Source of the DNA: Bacillota bacterium
GTDB taxonomy: Bacteria > Bacillota > Clostridia > Christensenellales > UMGS416
DNA: 64,000 nucleotides
NCBI GenBank assembly: GCA_023435705.1
Contig: JAEYRH010000008.1
Location: 248,001-312,000, forward strand
Direction of reading: 5' to 3'
The notes beneath the pieces were generated by a model. That model made no database searches. It was not told the origin of the DNA and saw only the letters and a program-made list of their open reading frames with translations. The translations under genes and the position numbers were made by a program. This document shows, piece after piece, positions 1 through 8,189 of this stretch (position 1 is the stretch's first letter; the number at the start of each line of letters is the position of its first letter).

Positions 1-611
1 ATAGTGGCGTCGTTGAGCACCGGTGCGCCACGGGTGATCACCGTGACGGCAAGCCGGGGGAATCTCATGCGGATTTCTTTGATCAGCAGCTTGTCCAGCA
101 CGATCTCGCCGCAGTTGTCGGTGAGATAGACCAGGGTATCCGCGCCGGACAAGTCGCGGAGGAAGTCATCGTAGACGGCCATATCCACCGCTTCGCCCCC
201 GGCGCTTTCGAGCAGACGGTCCAGCTTGTCATCGTCAACGGCCCCCAACGCGCCGAAGTCGATGTAGTTACCGGCCCGGGCAAATCGGACGGCCGCCAGC
301 AATGGGTCTGCGGCGGCGGCGATCTTCTCGGCGATGGCCGCCTCTTTGCGCAGCATCAGCTCATTGTATTGCCGCTTCAGGCTGTCAAAGCCAAAGGGCC
401 TGTCAAAACCGAAAGGCCTGCCAAAACGCTCTTGATGCAATTCGTTGATCCGCTCCAGCGCCACCGGGGCTGACTCAGCAGGGTCTGCCTCCAGCAGCAC
501 GCGCAGCACATCGCGCAGGTAATCGGCGCGGGCCGGCTCATCCAGCGAAGGGTCCATGTGCTGCACCTGGCGGGTGATGAGGCAGAGCATGCAGTCAGCG
601 CTTAAAATCAT
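1..611 (-). CDS. DUF89/ARMT1-like damage-control phosphatase family protein (partial)
   Basis: The reading frame enters from the left edge, so the C-terminus is missing. The N-terminus carries a CMLC cysteine pair, as in bacterial DUF89 proteins, and the family's core motifs follow: TDNCGEIVLD and RGAPVLNDAT, whose Asp and Asn residues bind the catalytic metal. Family members are metal-dependent phosphatases thought to act on damaged or surplus phosphometabolites; the substrate here is unknown. ATG at 611 is chosen because AAGGAG lies 8 bases upstream. Residues around 65-75 contain a small tandem duplication (GRPFGFD then RPFGFD). It lies 43 bp downstream of a membrane-protein gene on the same strand and may be co-transcribed with it. 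Confidence 0.85.
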   Translation of the reverse strand, partial: MILSADCMLCLITRQVQHMDPSLDEPARADYLRDVLRVLLEADPAESAPVALERINELHQERFGRPFGFDRPFGFDSLKRQYNELMLRKEAAIAEKIAAAADPLLAAVRFARAGNYIDFGALGAVDDDKLDRLLESAGGEAVDMAVYDDFLRDLSGADTLVYLTDNCGEIVLDKLLIKEIRMRFPRLAVTVITRGAPVLNDAT

Positions 612-654
612 ATTGGATCTCCTTGTGCGAGGTAGCTTTTACTGGAAGTTGTGT

Positions 655-1134
655 TCAACCGGGTTGGTTGCCGGTGGCGCGAACGGCCTTCCACGCCCGC
701 CAACTGTTAGCAAGGTGGCCGATTGCCAGCGCAAGCACCGCCGCGCCCAGCCAAACTGACCGCCCCCATGCCGCCGCAAACCCGAATGCCAGCACCGGGA
801 ACACCGCCATCGGCATGGGGATGCCCAACACCGGCTCAAACAGCAGCCGAAACCCCCGGCCATTGGTGGCATATCGCACCCATAAAGCCCAATAAATCAT
901 CACGCAGAACGCCATCAGCACAAACCACAGGTCAACGGCACGGCCATGGAAGCCCGCGCCCAACAACATGGGCAGTACGAAGCAGCCGGCCTGACCGAGG
1001 CGTTCCAGGATCGTGAACACAAGCCCCGCATCCTTTGCACCCGAGGGGATCTCCTTCGGCGGGAGCAAGATCATCAGAAGGTTGGGTGCAAGAATGGCCA
1101 AAGAAATCAATAAACCTGCAAGGGAGAACTGCAT
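655..1134 (-). CDS. Small polytopic membrane protein, unknown family
   Basis: A 159-residue, very hydrophobic protein with about five predicted membrane segments, the first at residues 5-25 and another at about 65-87. I do not recognise the family. ATG 1134 is preferred over the longer frame because AGGAAAGGG precedes it. A plausible promoter lies just upstream on the same strand: TTGCCT at 1180-1185 and TATAAC at 1156-1161 with an 18 bp spacer. The DUF89 gene follows after 43 bp on the same strand, so the two may form an operon. No catalytic motif is visible. Confidence 0.6.
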   Translation of the reverse strand: MQFSLAGLLISLAILAPNLLMILLPPKEIPSGAKDAGLVFTILERLGQAGCFVLPMLLGAGFHGRAVDLWFVLMAFCVMIYWALWVRYATNGRGFRLLFEPVLGIPMPMAVFPVLAFGFAAAWGRSVWLGAAVLALAIGHLANSWRAWKAVRATGNQPG

Positions 1135-1383
1135 AGAGGGCTTCCCTTTCCTTGGGTTATACAGATATGAGAATAGCACAGGCAACGGCGTGGGTCAAAC
1201 GGCAGCGCATCCCCACAAAATTATTGCTTCGCGATACCCGTTTTGTTGGTGCAATGCTGGGCTGCTTATTGATATGAAAAAAATCTTCATACTGTAATAT
1301 CCATCACTTTCAGTCTACCGCTGATCCATCTATACTTGCGCCATAACATACAAATCCAGCGCTGACAAAAGGAGTGGTTCTAA

Positions 1384-2040
1384 TTGACTGAATCATTGCA
1401 ACAGGCTTCCCTCGCCCTGCGCGAACGCCTGGAGGCCATGGACCGCAGCGGCGCCATCGACCTGGCACTGGGGCTGCTGCGCGACGGCAAGGCCGCCGTG
1501 CCGGAGCTTTACGAGAAGGTGCTCGCCCCGGCGCTGAACGCCGTGGAAGTGACCCGTGAAACCGAAGACCGGGGCATCTGGCGGGAGCATGTGATGACCG
1601 CCATCGTGCGCACCATCGTGGAAAGCGCCCAGCCCTGGGTGCTGAAGGAACGGCGGGTGCTCACCCCGGCCAAGACCGCCCTGCTGCTCTGCCCGGAGGA
1701 GGAGTACCACGAACTGGGCGCACGCATGGGCGCGGACTTTTTCACAATCGCCGGGTTTGACACCGTGTTCATCGGCTGCAACACGCCGCAGAAGTCCATC
1801 CTGGACGCCGCCGGTGAGCTGCGGCCCCACATCCTGGTGGTGAGCGTGACCAATTACCTGAACCTGTCATCATTGAAGAAAATCGTGCGGGAGCTACGGC
1901 TCAAAACAGGCTGCGAAACGATGATCGCCGTGGCCGGCAGCGCTTTGCGGCACACCGGCATGACCGCGCAGGACGTGGGGGCGGACCGCGAGGTGCAGAG
2001 CTTTGCCGACGTGCTGCGGCTGGGGGAGGGATTGGTATGA
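1384..2040 (+). CDS. Cobalamin-binding (B12-binding) domain protein heading an ABC exporter operon
   Basis: A 218-residue protein with a helical cap (about 1-90) followed by a Rossmann-like B12-binding domain (about 95-215). His109 in EYHELG matches the lower-ligand DxHxxG motif with Asp replaced by Glu. The cap keeps the EH pair (E68-H69) of MetH/CarH-type modules, but the Trp of the photoreceptor Wx9EH signature appears to be Arg58, so CarH-like light sensing is uncertain. The start is TTG 1384, with AAAGGAG about 9 bases upstream. No DNA-binding or methyltransferase domain is attached. The stop overlaps the next gene's ATG (ATGA), implying translational coupling to the ABC transporter; a sensory role is inference. 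Confidence 0.85.
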   Translation: MTESLQQASLALRERLEAMDRSGAIDLALGLLRDGKAAVPELYEKVLAPALNAVEVTRETEDRGIWREHVMTAIVRTIVESAQPWVLKERRVLTPAKTALLLCPEEEYHELGARMGADFFTIAGFDTVFIGCNTPQKSILDAAGELRPHILVVSVTNYLNLSSLKKIVRELRLKTGCETMIAVAGSALRHTGMTAQDVGADREVQSFADVLRLGEGLV

Positions 2041-3188
2041 AGCTTGCATTCTCCATCGCATGGCGTTTTCTCACCACCAGCCGGGGGCAGACGGTGCTCA
2101 TCGCGCTGGGCATCGCCATCGGCATCGCCGTGCAGGTGTTCATCGGCAGCCTGATCACCGGCCTGCAGCAAAGCCTGCTGGACAAGACCATTGGCCGGTC
2201 ACCGCACATCACCGTGGCCGGGCAAAGCCGCAATGACCGCATTGCCGGCTGGCAGGAAGTGGTGGATACCATGAAGGCGCAGGCCGGTGTGTCCGCCGTG
2301 TCACCTGCAGCAGACGGCTCCGGGTTTTTAAAGGTGGAGGAAGAAACCTACCCCGTGCTGGCCCGTGGCTTTGACATCGAGGCGGCAGAGGGCATCTACC
2401 GCCTCAGCGAAGCGCTGGTGGCAGGCAAACTGCCAGCCGATGACCAGGTGCTGATTGGCAAGGAGTTGGCCGATGAGGCAGGCCTTGCTCCCGGCAGCGC
2501 CACAGTTCTCATGACCCCTCAGGGCAAGGCCGTGGAGGTGACCGTCTCCGGCATCTTCGACCTGAAGGTCTCGTCGCTGAACAAGAGTTGGGCCATCGCA
2601 CCGATGGCGCTGGTGCAGGATGCATTTGGTTATGACGGTGAGATCACCTCGGTGGAGGCGCAGGTGGAGAAGGTCTTCGAGGCCGACACGCTGGCGCTAT
2701 CTCTGGCCCAGGCGCTGCCCAGTGATTTGAAGGTGAGCGACTGGAAATCACAAAACGAGCAGCTGCTCTCCGGCTTGAACGGCCAGAGCGTCTCATCCAT
2801 CATGATCCAGGTGTTTGTGCTGGTGTCGGTGGTGCTGGGCATCGCCAGCGTGCTGGCGATTTCGGTGCTGCAAAAGTCCAGGCAGATCGGTATTTTGAAG
2901 GCCATGGGCATCCAGAACGGCACGGCCAGCCTGATCTTTCTCTTCCAGGGCCTGATCCTCGGCGTGCTGGGTGCGGCGCTGGGCGTGGGCCTGGGGCTGG
3001 GGCTTTCGGCGATGTTCACGCAGTTTGCCGTCAATGCCGACGGCACGCCGGTGGTGCCGCTGTTCATCGACCCGGTGTTCATCGGCGCTTCAGGCCTGAT
3101 CGGCGTGCTCAGCGCCACGTTGGCGGCGCTCATCCCGGCCAGGCGGTCTGCAAGGCTCGACCCCATGGAGGTGATCAAAAATGGCTGA
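2037..3188 (+). CDS. FtsX/MacB-type ABC transporter permease
   Basis: A 383-residue permease with the FtsX/LolC layout: one N-terminal membrane helix (about 18-38), a large extracytoplasmic domain (about 45-250) and three C-terminal helices (about 260-370). Such permeases pair with LolD/MacB-type ATPases and usually drive export or mechanotransmission rather than classical import. Its ATG overlaps the stop of the cobalamin-binding gene by 4 bases, and its own 3' end overlaps the ATPase gene by 8 bases, so all three are translationally coupled. The substrate cannot be read from the sequence. Confidence 0.9.
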   Translation: MKLAFSIAWRFLTTSRGQTVLIALGIAIGIAVQVFIGSLITGLQQSLLDKTIGRSPHITVAGQSRNDRIAGWQEVVDTMKAQAGVSAVSPAADGSGFLKVEEETYPVLARGFDIEAAEGIYRLSEALVAGKLPADDQVLIGKELADEAGLAPGSATVLMTPQGKAVEVTVSGIFDLKVSSLNKSWAIAPMALVQDAFGYDGEITSVEAQVEKVFEADTLALSLAQALPSDLKVSDWKSQNEQLLSGLNGQSVSSIMIQVFVLVSVVLGIASVLAISVLQKSRQIGILKAMGIQNGTASLIFLFQGLILGVLGAALGVGLGLGLSAMFTQFAVNADGTPVVPLFIDPVFIGASGLIGVLSATLAALIPARRSARLDPMEVIKNG

Positions 3189-3870
3189 TATCATCACGCT
3201 CGATCATGTGAACAAGTTTTATGGTCGCGAGGTGCTCACGCAGGTGCTATTCGACGTGGACCTGAAAGTGCCCGAGCAGTCCTTCAACTCCATCATCGGC
3301 GCGTCGGGCTCCGGCAAGAGCACACTTCTCAACATCGTTGGCACGCTGGACCGGCCCACCAGCGGGCAGGTGACCATTGCCGGCGTGCCCACGGCGGGCA
3401 TGAAAGCCAAGGACCTGGCGGCGCTGCGCAACGAGACGATTGGCTTCATCTTCCAGTTTCACCACCTGCTGCCGGAATTCACCGCGCTGGAAAACGTGCT
3501 GATGCCTGCCAGCATCAAGGGGGCCGTCACCAAGGCCACCCGCGACCGGGCAAAGGAGCTGATGGATCTGATGGGCCTTGGCGCGGTGATGAACAACCGC
3601 GCCAACAAGATGAGCGGTGGCCAGCAGCAGCGCACGGCCATCGCCCGGGCGCTCATCAACAACCCAAAGGTGATATTGGCCGACGAGCCCACCGGCAACC
3701 TGGACAGCGAATCCACCGAGGCGGTCTACAACCTGCTGCGGGATATCAACGAGCAATTTCGCACCACGTTTGTGATCATCACGCACGACCGGCGGATCGC
3801 GCAGAAGACCGACCGCATTGTGGAGATCAGGGATGGCCGGGTGAATTTGGATATGACGAAGAGTGCGTGA
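3181..3870 (+). CDS. LolD/MacB-type ABC transporter ATP-binding protein
   Basis: A 229-residue nucleotide-binding subunit. Walker A is GASGSGKST, the Q-loop is IFQFHHLLPE, the signature is SGGQQQR, Walker B is VILADEPTGNLD, and the switch His lies in ITHDRR. It closely follows the LolD/FtsE pattern and is the energising partner of the preceding permease. ATG 3181 lies inside the last codons of the permease gene. It closes the three-gene operon; the sequence after its stop is a cluster of G+C-rich palindromes rather than a simple terminator. Confidence 0.93.
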   Translation: MADIITLDHVNKFYGREVLTQVLFDVDLKVPEQSFNSIIGASGSGKSTLLNIVGTLDRPTSGQVTIAGVPTAGMKAKDLAALRNETIGFIFQFHHLLPEFTALENVLMPASIKGAVTKATRDRAKELMDLMGLGAVMNNRANKMSGGQQQRTAIARALINNPKVILADEPTGNLDSESTEAVYNLLRDINEQFRTTFVIITHDRRIAQKTDRIVEIRDGRVNLDMTKSA

Positions 3871-3890
3871 AATGCGCATTGTCACCACAG

Positions 3891-4037
3891 CCCCCTCTCC
3901 CAATCCCATGGGAGAGGGGGTTGGGGGTGAGGGTTATGGAGCGCGGGCGGCTCGTGAGCCGCCCCTACAACAAACATTTATGCTACGAACAACGGAATAT
4001 CGGGCCGGTACAGAGCCCGGCCCGTACATTGACCGCC
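3891..4037. repeat. Cluster of three dispersed palindromic repeats
   Basis: Three short G+C-rich palindromic units sit one after another. 3891-3933 has CCCCTCTCCC and GGGAGAGGGG arms around CCATGG. 3945-3970 has GGGCGGCTCG and GAGCCGCCC arms. 4002-4037 is GGGCCGG, TACAGAG, CCGGCCC, then GTACATTGACCGCC. The first and third recur elsewhere in the window (third type near 15980, 22823, 34169, 34454 and 50337; first type near 39928 and 50281). They lie only between genes, encode nothing and resemble REP-like elements. Confidence 0.8.
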
Positions 4038-4065
4038 ATGATAGAACTTTATCGCAGAAAGTTAT

Positions 4066-4512
4066 TTATAAGTCTTTTACAACTTGATTAATCAAGCTCA
4101 AAAAATGAAATTCAAACCTCTCATCATCCTCCGCCGTCCTCTTTTTGAACCCCCCACCCCTCTTGCCCGCCTTCCGGGCCTTGCGCGACTCATGCCGCTC
4201 GCTCAAAAGCAGGTCGATATTCTCATTGGTATAGCGCATGCCGCTCTGGTGGATCGCCAGGCACCGCTTGCCCAGCGCCAGCGCCGCCACGCCATAATCC
4301 TGCGTGACCACGATGTCACCGCTTTGGGCGCGGTTGATCAGCGCCAGGTCCACAGCGTCAGACCCCTGCCCCACAGTGACGACTTCGGCATAGTCGCTCT
4401 GCATCACATGGCTATCGTCGGTGACCAGCAACACGGGGATGTGATGCTGCCGCGCCAGGCGGATCACGATGTGCGTGACCGGGCAAGCGTCAGCGTCCAC
4501 AAGGATTTTCAT
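4066..4512 (-). CDS. UPF0178 (YaiI/YqxD, DUF188) family protein
   Basis: A 148-residue protein beginning MKILVDADACPV, the hallmark start of the UPF0178 family, which has a PIN-like/NYN-like nuclease fold with conserved acidic residues (DADACP, TDD, TQDYG). The biochemical function is not established. ATG 4512 is chosen because GGGAGG lies 8 bases upstream; the longer TTG start would consume that site. The C-terminus is basic then acidic (residues about 110-135). It is divergent from the nucleotidyltransferase gene at 4567, with only 54 bp between the start codons. Confidence 0.9.
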   Translation of the reverse strand: MKILVDADACPVTHIVIRLARQHHIPVLLVTDDSHVMQSDYAEVVTVGQGSDAVDLALINRAQSGDIVVTQDYGVAALALGKRCLAIHQSGMRYTNENIDLLLSERHESRKARKAGKRGGGFKKRTAEDDERFEFHFLSLINQVVKDL

Positions 4513-4531
4513 CGGATTGCCTCCCAACCGT

Positions 4532-4560
4532 CGTACAAACCGCCACAGGAGCGGTATAAT
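4532..4560 (+). promoter_or_regulatory. Promoter giving a probable leaderless mRNA
   Basis: A perfect TATAAT at 4555-4560 is followed by exactly 6 bases and then the ATG at 4567, so transcription should start at or beside the start codon. The -35 candidate CGTACA (4532-4537) is weak. No properly placed ribosome binding site exists. The same TATAAT-N6-ATG arrangement is found at the PBP gene (39885). Confidence 0.5.
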
Positions 4561-4566
4561 AGACCC

Positions 4567-5385
4567 ATGATCAAACGAAATGCGGCCTCGCTACCTGCCA
4601 TCGTGCAGGTGACAGCCAACACCCACATTGCACTACTCAACCGACTGCTGCCCGGCTGGCTCACCGGCTGGAATGCAGTGGGCTCAGCGGCGCTGGGCTG
4701 CTTTGACCGGCGTGTGAGCGACCTGGACTTTGTGGCCATGGTGCAAAGCACCCCCGACCGGGCCTGCATGAAGGCGCTCCAGAAAGCGCACCGGCAGCTC
4801 AATAACCGGCGGCTCTTTGCGCCGCTGGACGGCTGGTATGTGCCCGAGGGCGCATTGGCCGGAGAGGCTCTGCCCTGCCTAAGGTTTAACGATGGCAAGC
4901 TTGGGGAAGCGAGGGCCTTTCCGATCCACGGGGTGGATGGCTGGGTGCTGAAGCACCATGGCGTGGCGCTGCTGGGCCCTGACTCCAGGGAGCTTCCCAT
5001 TGAACCAGACTGGGCGCTGGTGCGGCAGGCCATGGCGGAGAACCTCAAAAGCTACTGGAAGGCGTGGGCTGACCGCCGCCGCACCCCCTTGAGCACCATG
5101 GGGCTTGCGCTCATGCTGAGCCCGGAGGCATTGGAGTGGGGCGTGCTGGGTGTTTCGAGGATACTCTATTCGCTGCGGGAGGGCGGCATCACCGGCAAGG
5201 AGGCCGCCGGGCGCTATGCCCTTGCCACTGTGCCGGAGCGGTTCCACCCGGTGATCCATGAGGCATTGCGCCGGAGGGACAGGGACATCCCGCAGCAAAT
5301 ATCGCAGCCGCTCCACCGGCATCGGTCCGCGCTGGAGTATCTTGATTATATCATTGGTGCCTATGGAAGCGAACCGGGAACATGA
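4567..5385 (+). CDS. AadA-like nucleotidyltransferase with DUF4111-type C-terminal domain
   Basis: A 272-residue protein. The N-terminal polymerase-beta-type fold has GSAALG and SDLDF motifs (about residues 38-55), whose aspartates bind metal and nucleotide. The C-terminal helical half resembles the aminoglycoside adenylyltransferase (ANT(3'')/AadA) and DUF4111 families. This suggests nucleotidyl transfer to a small molecule such as an aminoglycoside, but chromosomal relatives often have unknown substrates. ATG 4567 is favoured over the longer upstream frame, which is only a shadow of the antisense UPF0178 gene. The mRNA is probably leaderless. Confidence 0.75.
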   Translation: MIKRNAASLPAIVQVTANTHIALLNRLLPGWLTGWNAVGSAALGCFDRRVSDLDFVAMVQSTPDRACMKALQKAHRQLNNRRLFAPLDGWYVPEGALAGEALPCLRFNDGKLGEARAFPIHGVDGWVLKHHGVALLGPDSRELPIEPDWALVRQAMAENLKSYWKAWADRRRTPLSTMGLALMLSPEALEWGVLGVSRILYSLREGGITGKEAAGRYALATVPERFHPVIHEALRRRDRDIPQQISQPLHRHRSALEYLDYIIGAYGSEPGT

Positions 5386-5447
5386 CGCACGCCCAGCCAT
5401 GGCAACCGGGCATACCGATGTGATACAATCAAAGCCGGAGGGCAACC

Positions 5448-6038
5448 ATGGGCGAGCAGTATTTCACCAAAGACCCCACCAGCCAAAGCCGCGTGGCAAC
5501 GGCGGTGTGGGAGCATGACGGCAGGGAAATCGAGTTTCTGACCGACTCCGGCGTGTTCAGCCGGGGCCATGTGGACTACGGCAGCAAGCTGCTCGTGGAG
5601 AGCCTGCCGAAGCTCAACGGAAGGGTGCTGGACCTGGGCTGCGGTTACGGCTTTTTGAGTGTTGCAATGGGGCTCATAAACCCTGGCCTTGAACTCGTGA
5701 TGTGCGACGTGAACCGCCGGGCGCTCGATCTGGCCCGGCAAAACACCAAACGGTATGGCATCACAGCCGAGATCCTCGAAAGTGACGGCTACGCCAATGT
5801 GCCCGGCCAGTTTGACGCCATCGTGACCAACCCGCCGGTGCGGGCCGGCAAAGAGGTCTACTACCCCTGGTTTGACGGGGCTCCTGCGCGGCTGAGGCCA
5901 GGCGGGGCGCTTTATGTGGTGCTGCAGCGCAAGCAGGGCGCGCCATCGGCGCAGAAACATCTGGAAACGCTTTTCCCCACCGTGGGCATCATCGCTCGCG
6001 GGGCGGGTTACCATATCATAGAAGCCAGAAATTTATAG
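5448..6038 (+). CDS. RsmC-like class I SAM-dependent methyltransferase
   Basis: A 196-residue methyltransferase of the MTS/RsmC type. Motif I is VLDLGCGYG (about 62-70), the acidic motif II is CDVNRRAL, and motif IV is TNPPVRAGK, the NPP signature of N2-guanine rRNA methyltransferases. E. coli RsmC methylates 16S rRNA G1207; this single-domain form matches the shorter Gram-positive version. GGAGGG precedes ATG 5448, and a TACAAT -10-like hexamer lies about 25 bases further upstream. It is followed after 11 bp by an unrelated small gene. Confidence 0.88.
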   Translation: MGEQYFTKDPTSQSRVATAVWEHDGREIEFLTDSGVFSRGHVDYGSKLLVESLPKLNGRVLDLGCGYGFLSVAMGLINPGLELVMCDVNRRALDLARQNTKRYGITAEILESDGYANVPGQFDAIVTNPPVRAGKEVYYPWFDGAPARLRPGGALYVVLQRKQGAPSAQKHLETLFPTVGIIARGAGYHIIEARNL

Positions 6039-6049
6039 AAGGATCGATT

Positions 6050-6535
6050 ATGTGTGAGGAGATCATTGCTCATAAAGGTGTTTATTCAGAAGGGTCATTG
6101 AATGCAGCATTGATAAATATGTTTGATGGCCCCGAAGGCGAAACAATTCAACAATTCAGGCAACGGATTGGTGACCGGGATATCATCCGCAACTTGTTTA
6201 GCATAGAGATAGATACTGAGAAATGGGAAGATTCTTCCCTGTATGTGAAATACAATGAGATATTGAGCACCGGGCAAGAGAATGAGCTGTTTCGTAAGCT
6301 ACATAAGATAAGTAAAAACTTCGCCGTTTCAATAGAAGCCCATACCTATTTATATCATATTACCAGACTGGAAATCGACGATTTATCAAATGAAAAGCTG
6401 TTTCCTTGGTACACAATATGCTCCGTACACGATATCGCGGATACATGGTGGGAAACTGACGATGAGATTTTAACTGACATGAGTAGCATGAGCTTTATTG
6501 AGTATGTCGAAAAATATCGTATGTTCAGAGAATAA
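6050..6535 (+). CDS. Hypothetical protein, more AT-rich than its neighbours
   Basis: A 161-residue soluble acidic protein I do not recognise. AGAAGGA sits 6 bases before ATG 6050. There is no signal peptide or membrane segment. The C-terminal third is rich in Asp, Glu and Trp (ADTWWETDDEILTD). Base composition is visibly more AT-rich than the flanking methyltransferase and carbonic anhydrase genes, which suggests recent acquisition. It may be read through from the methyltransferase gene 11 bp upstream. Confidence 0.65.
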   Translation: MCEEIIAHKGVYSEGSLNAALINMFDGPEGETIQQFRQRIGDRDIIRNLFSIEIDTEKWEDSSLYVKYNEILSTGQENELFRKLHKISKNFAVSIEAHTYLYHITRLEIDDLSNEKLFPWYTICSVHDIADTWWETDDEILTDMSSMSFIEYVEKYRMFRE

Positions 6536-6566
6536 ATAACAGCATATGCAGGGAGCCGGGAGGCAC

Positions 6567-7112
6567 ATGGATCACATTGAATCAATGCTGGAACACAACC
6601 GCCAGTTTGTGCAGGAAGGCCGTTCCGCAGAATACCAGACCGACAAATACCCAAGCAAGCGCATCGCTGTGCTGTCCTGCATGGACACACGGTTGACAGC
6701 GCTGCTGCCGGCAGCACTGGGGTTTCGCAACGGCGAGATCAAGCTCATCAAAAACGCCGGTGCTGTAATTACCCATCCCTTCGGCAGCGTGATGCGCAGC
6801 CTGATGGTGGCCGTCTACGAGCTGGGTGTGACCGACATCCTCGTGATTGGCCATCACGATTGCGGCATGCAGGGCATGGAGCCGGAGCGGATGCTAAAGA
6901 AAATGATGGACCGGGGCGTCGCGCAGGAGCGGATTGAGTTTATCAGCAGCTGCGGTGTGGACCTGAACAGCTGGCTCAAAGGGTTTGAAAGTGTGGCGCA
7001 GTCGGTGGCGCAAACGGTGAAACAGATCCGGGAGCACCCGCTGATGCCGGACGATGTGGCCGTGCACGGCTTTCTGATCGACCCTGCGACCGGGGCGCTG
7101 GAGATGGTCTGA
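6567..7112 (+). CDS. Beta-class carbonic anhydrase
   Basis: A 181-residue protein with the full beta-carbonic anhydrase signature. Zinc ligands are Cys38 (SCMDTR), His96 and Cys99 (GHHDCGM); the Asp40/Arg42 dyad and the NAGA segment are also present. The enzyme interconverts CO2 and bicarbonate in the cytoplasm. ATG 6567 is chosen rather than 6546 because GGGAGG (6558-6563) is correctly spaced only for the former. The length fits the short, single-domain Gram-positive type. Confidence 0.92.
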   Translation: MDHIESMLEHNRQFVQEGRSAEYQTDKYPSKRIAVLSCMDTRLTALLPAALGFRNGEIKLIKNAGAVITHPFGSVMRSLMVAVYELGVTDILVIGHHDCGMQGMEPERMLKKMMDRGVAQERIEFISSCGVDLNSWLKGFESVAQSVAQTVKQIREHPLMPDDVAVHGFLIDPATGALEMV

Positions 7113-7153
7113 CCAAATCATATTGCCCCCCCAGGCAGGCCGGGAAGGCGAGG

Positions 7154-7660
7154 CTAACGCGCAATTTCAAGCGGCAGGCGGAAATACCACAGCACCGCAA
7201 AGGCAACCGCAAAGGAGACAGGCCAGACCAGCAGCGGTTTTTTGAAGTGCAGCCGCAGCAGCAGGAACATCACAAGGTCATGCAGCGCCGTATACCAAAG
7301 GCTCCAGCCACGGTAATGCTCAAATGTGTTTGTGAGCATCGCAGCAACTTCCAGCAACGTAAAGCCCAGTGTCCAAGCGAGAATATACAAACCCTGATGA
7401 ACCGGCTTTTGCGGATAAAGAGACAGGTAAAGGATCACGATGCCCGGAAACAGCAGAACCATCTGGCCAATGAGCAAAACCATATAATCGCCAAAAATGT
7501 CGCTGTATTCCCACAGCGGCGTGCGGTACATTAAAAGCTCGCTCGCCATGTTTCCCATGATCACATAAAGGATCGTGGGGTAGTACTTTTGCCAGTTTCT
7601 CCAGTCGCCCCACTTCCACGCGGCGATGCCTGCCAGAACCCCGGCAGCGGCGAAAAACAT
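7154..7660 (-). CDS. CBO0543-like polytopic membrane protein
   Basis: About 168 residues with five or so membrane helices; helix boundaries carry Trp and Tyr. The layout (a Pro-rich turn near LYPQKP, then a Glu inside a helix at TLLEV, then Y-x-W motifs) matches the second membrane protein in this window at 56131-56628, so I treat them as paralogues of the CBO0543 group. Function unknown. ATG 7660 has only a weak GGGATGG upstream. The frame stays open for about nine more codons with no ATG, GTG or TTG, so a non-standard start further upstream is possible. Confidence 0.6.
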   Translation of the reverse strand: MFFAAAGVLAGIAAWKWGDWRNWQKYYPTILYVIMGNMASELLMYRTPLWEYSDIFGDYMVLLIGQMVLLFPGIVILYLSLYPQKPVHQGLYILAWTLGFTLLEVAAMLTNTFEHYRGWSLWYTALHDLVMFLLLRLHFKKPLLVWPVSFAVAFAVLWYFRLPLEIAR

Positions 7661-7736
7661 GCCATCCCATCCGTTCCAACGATGAATTCACACGTTACTT
7701 TAACCACTGGAACGGAATTCCAAACGCAGAAATCAA

Positions 7737-8150
7737 TCAGCGGGAGCCTTCTTCGCCGCGAAATGTCCAAAGCTTGTTGAGCGTGAAGTTGCCGATAAAC
7801 GTAAATGGCGTGGCGAGCATCTGGGAGACGAAGCTATCGATGCCAAACTGTTGGTGGAACAGCCACACCAAGAGGGCGTTCAAGCCGATCATCAGCACAT
7901 TGACCAAGATGAATTTGGTCAGGTTGGTCACCGTGCCCCTGGTCTTGAAAACGGTGCGGGTGCTCCAGAAAAAGCCGTTGACGATGCCCGCCGCGTAGGA
8001 CAGGATCGAGGAAGGCACCTCGCCCCAGCCCAGCAGCTTGTTCAGCACATAGAACACGCCCCAGGTGATCAGCGTGTTGGCTGCGCCGACGATGCAATAC
8101 AGCAGGAACTGGCGGTATTTTTCAAACAGGGATTTTAGCTTGTCAGGCAT
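7737..8150 (-). CDS. GtrA-family membrane protein
   Basis: A 137-residue GtrA/DPMS-type protein with four membrane helices. Diagnostic features are the first-helix motif YCIVGAANTLITW, the FFWSTRTVF segment and the ending NFTLNKLWTFR. GtrA proteins help move or anchor polyprenyl-linked sugars for cell-surface glycosylation. No glycosyltransferase is adjacent; the nearest in the window is a family 2 enzyme at 59532. It is on the same strand as, and 76 bp upstream of, the CBO0543-like gene. Confidence 0.85.
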   Translation of the reverse strand: MPDKLKSLFEKYRQFLLYCIVGAANTLITWGVFYVLNKLLGWGEVPSSILSYAAGIVNGFFWSTRTVFKTRGTVTNLTKFILVNVLMIGLNALLVWLFHQQFGIDSFVSQMLATPFTFIGNFTLNKLWTFRGEEGSR

Positions 8151-8189
8151 ATCGCAATCCTTTCAAAACATCTTCTACAGTGACTGAGT

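Noticed and set aside
1384..2040. CarH-type photoreceptor call for the cobalamin-binding protein
   Set aside because: The Trp of the Wx9EH signature appears to be Arg and no MerR-type DNA-binding domain is attached.
7661..7689. Upstream extension of the CBO0543-like gene with an ATT start
   Set aside because: The frame is open and Trp-rich like the family's N-terminus, but there is no accepted start codon or clear ribosome binding site.
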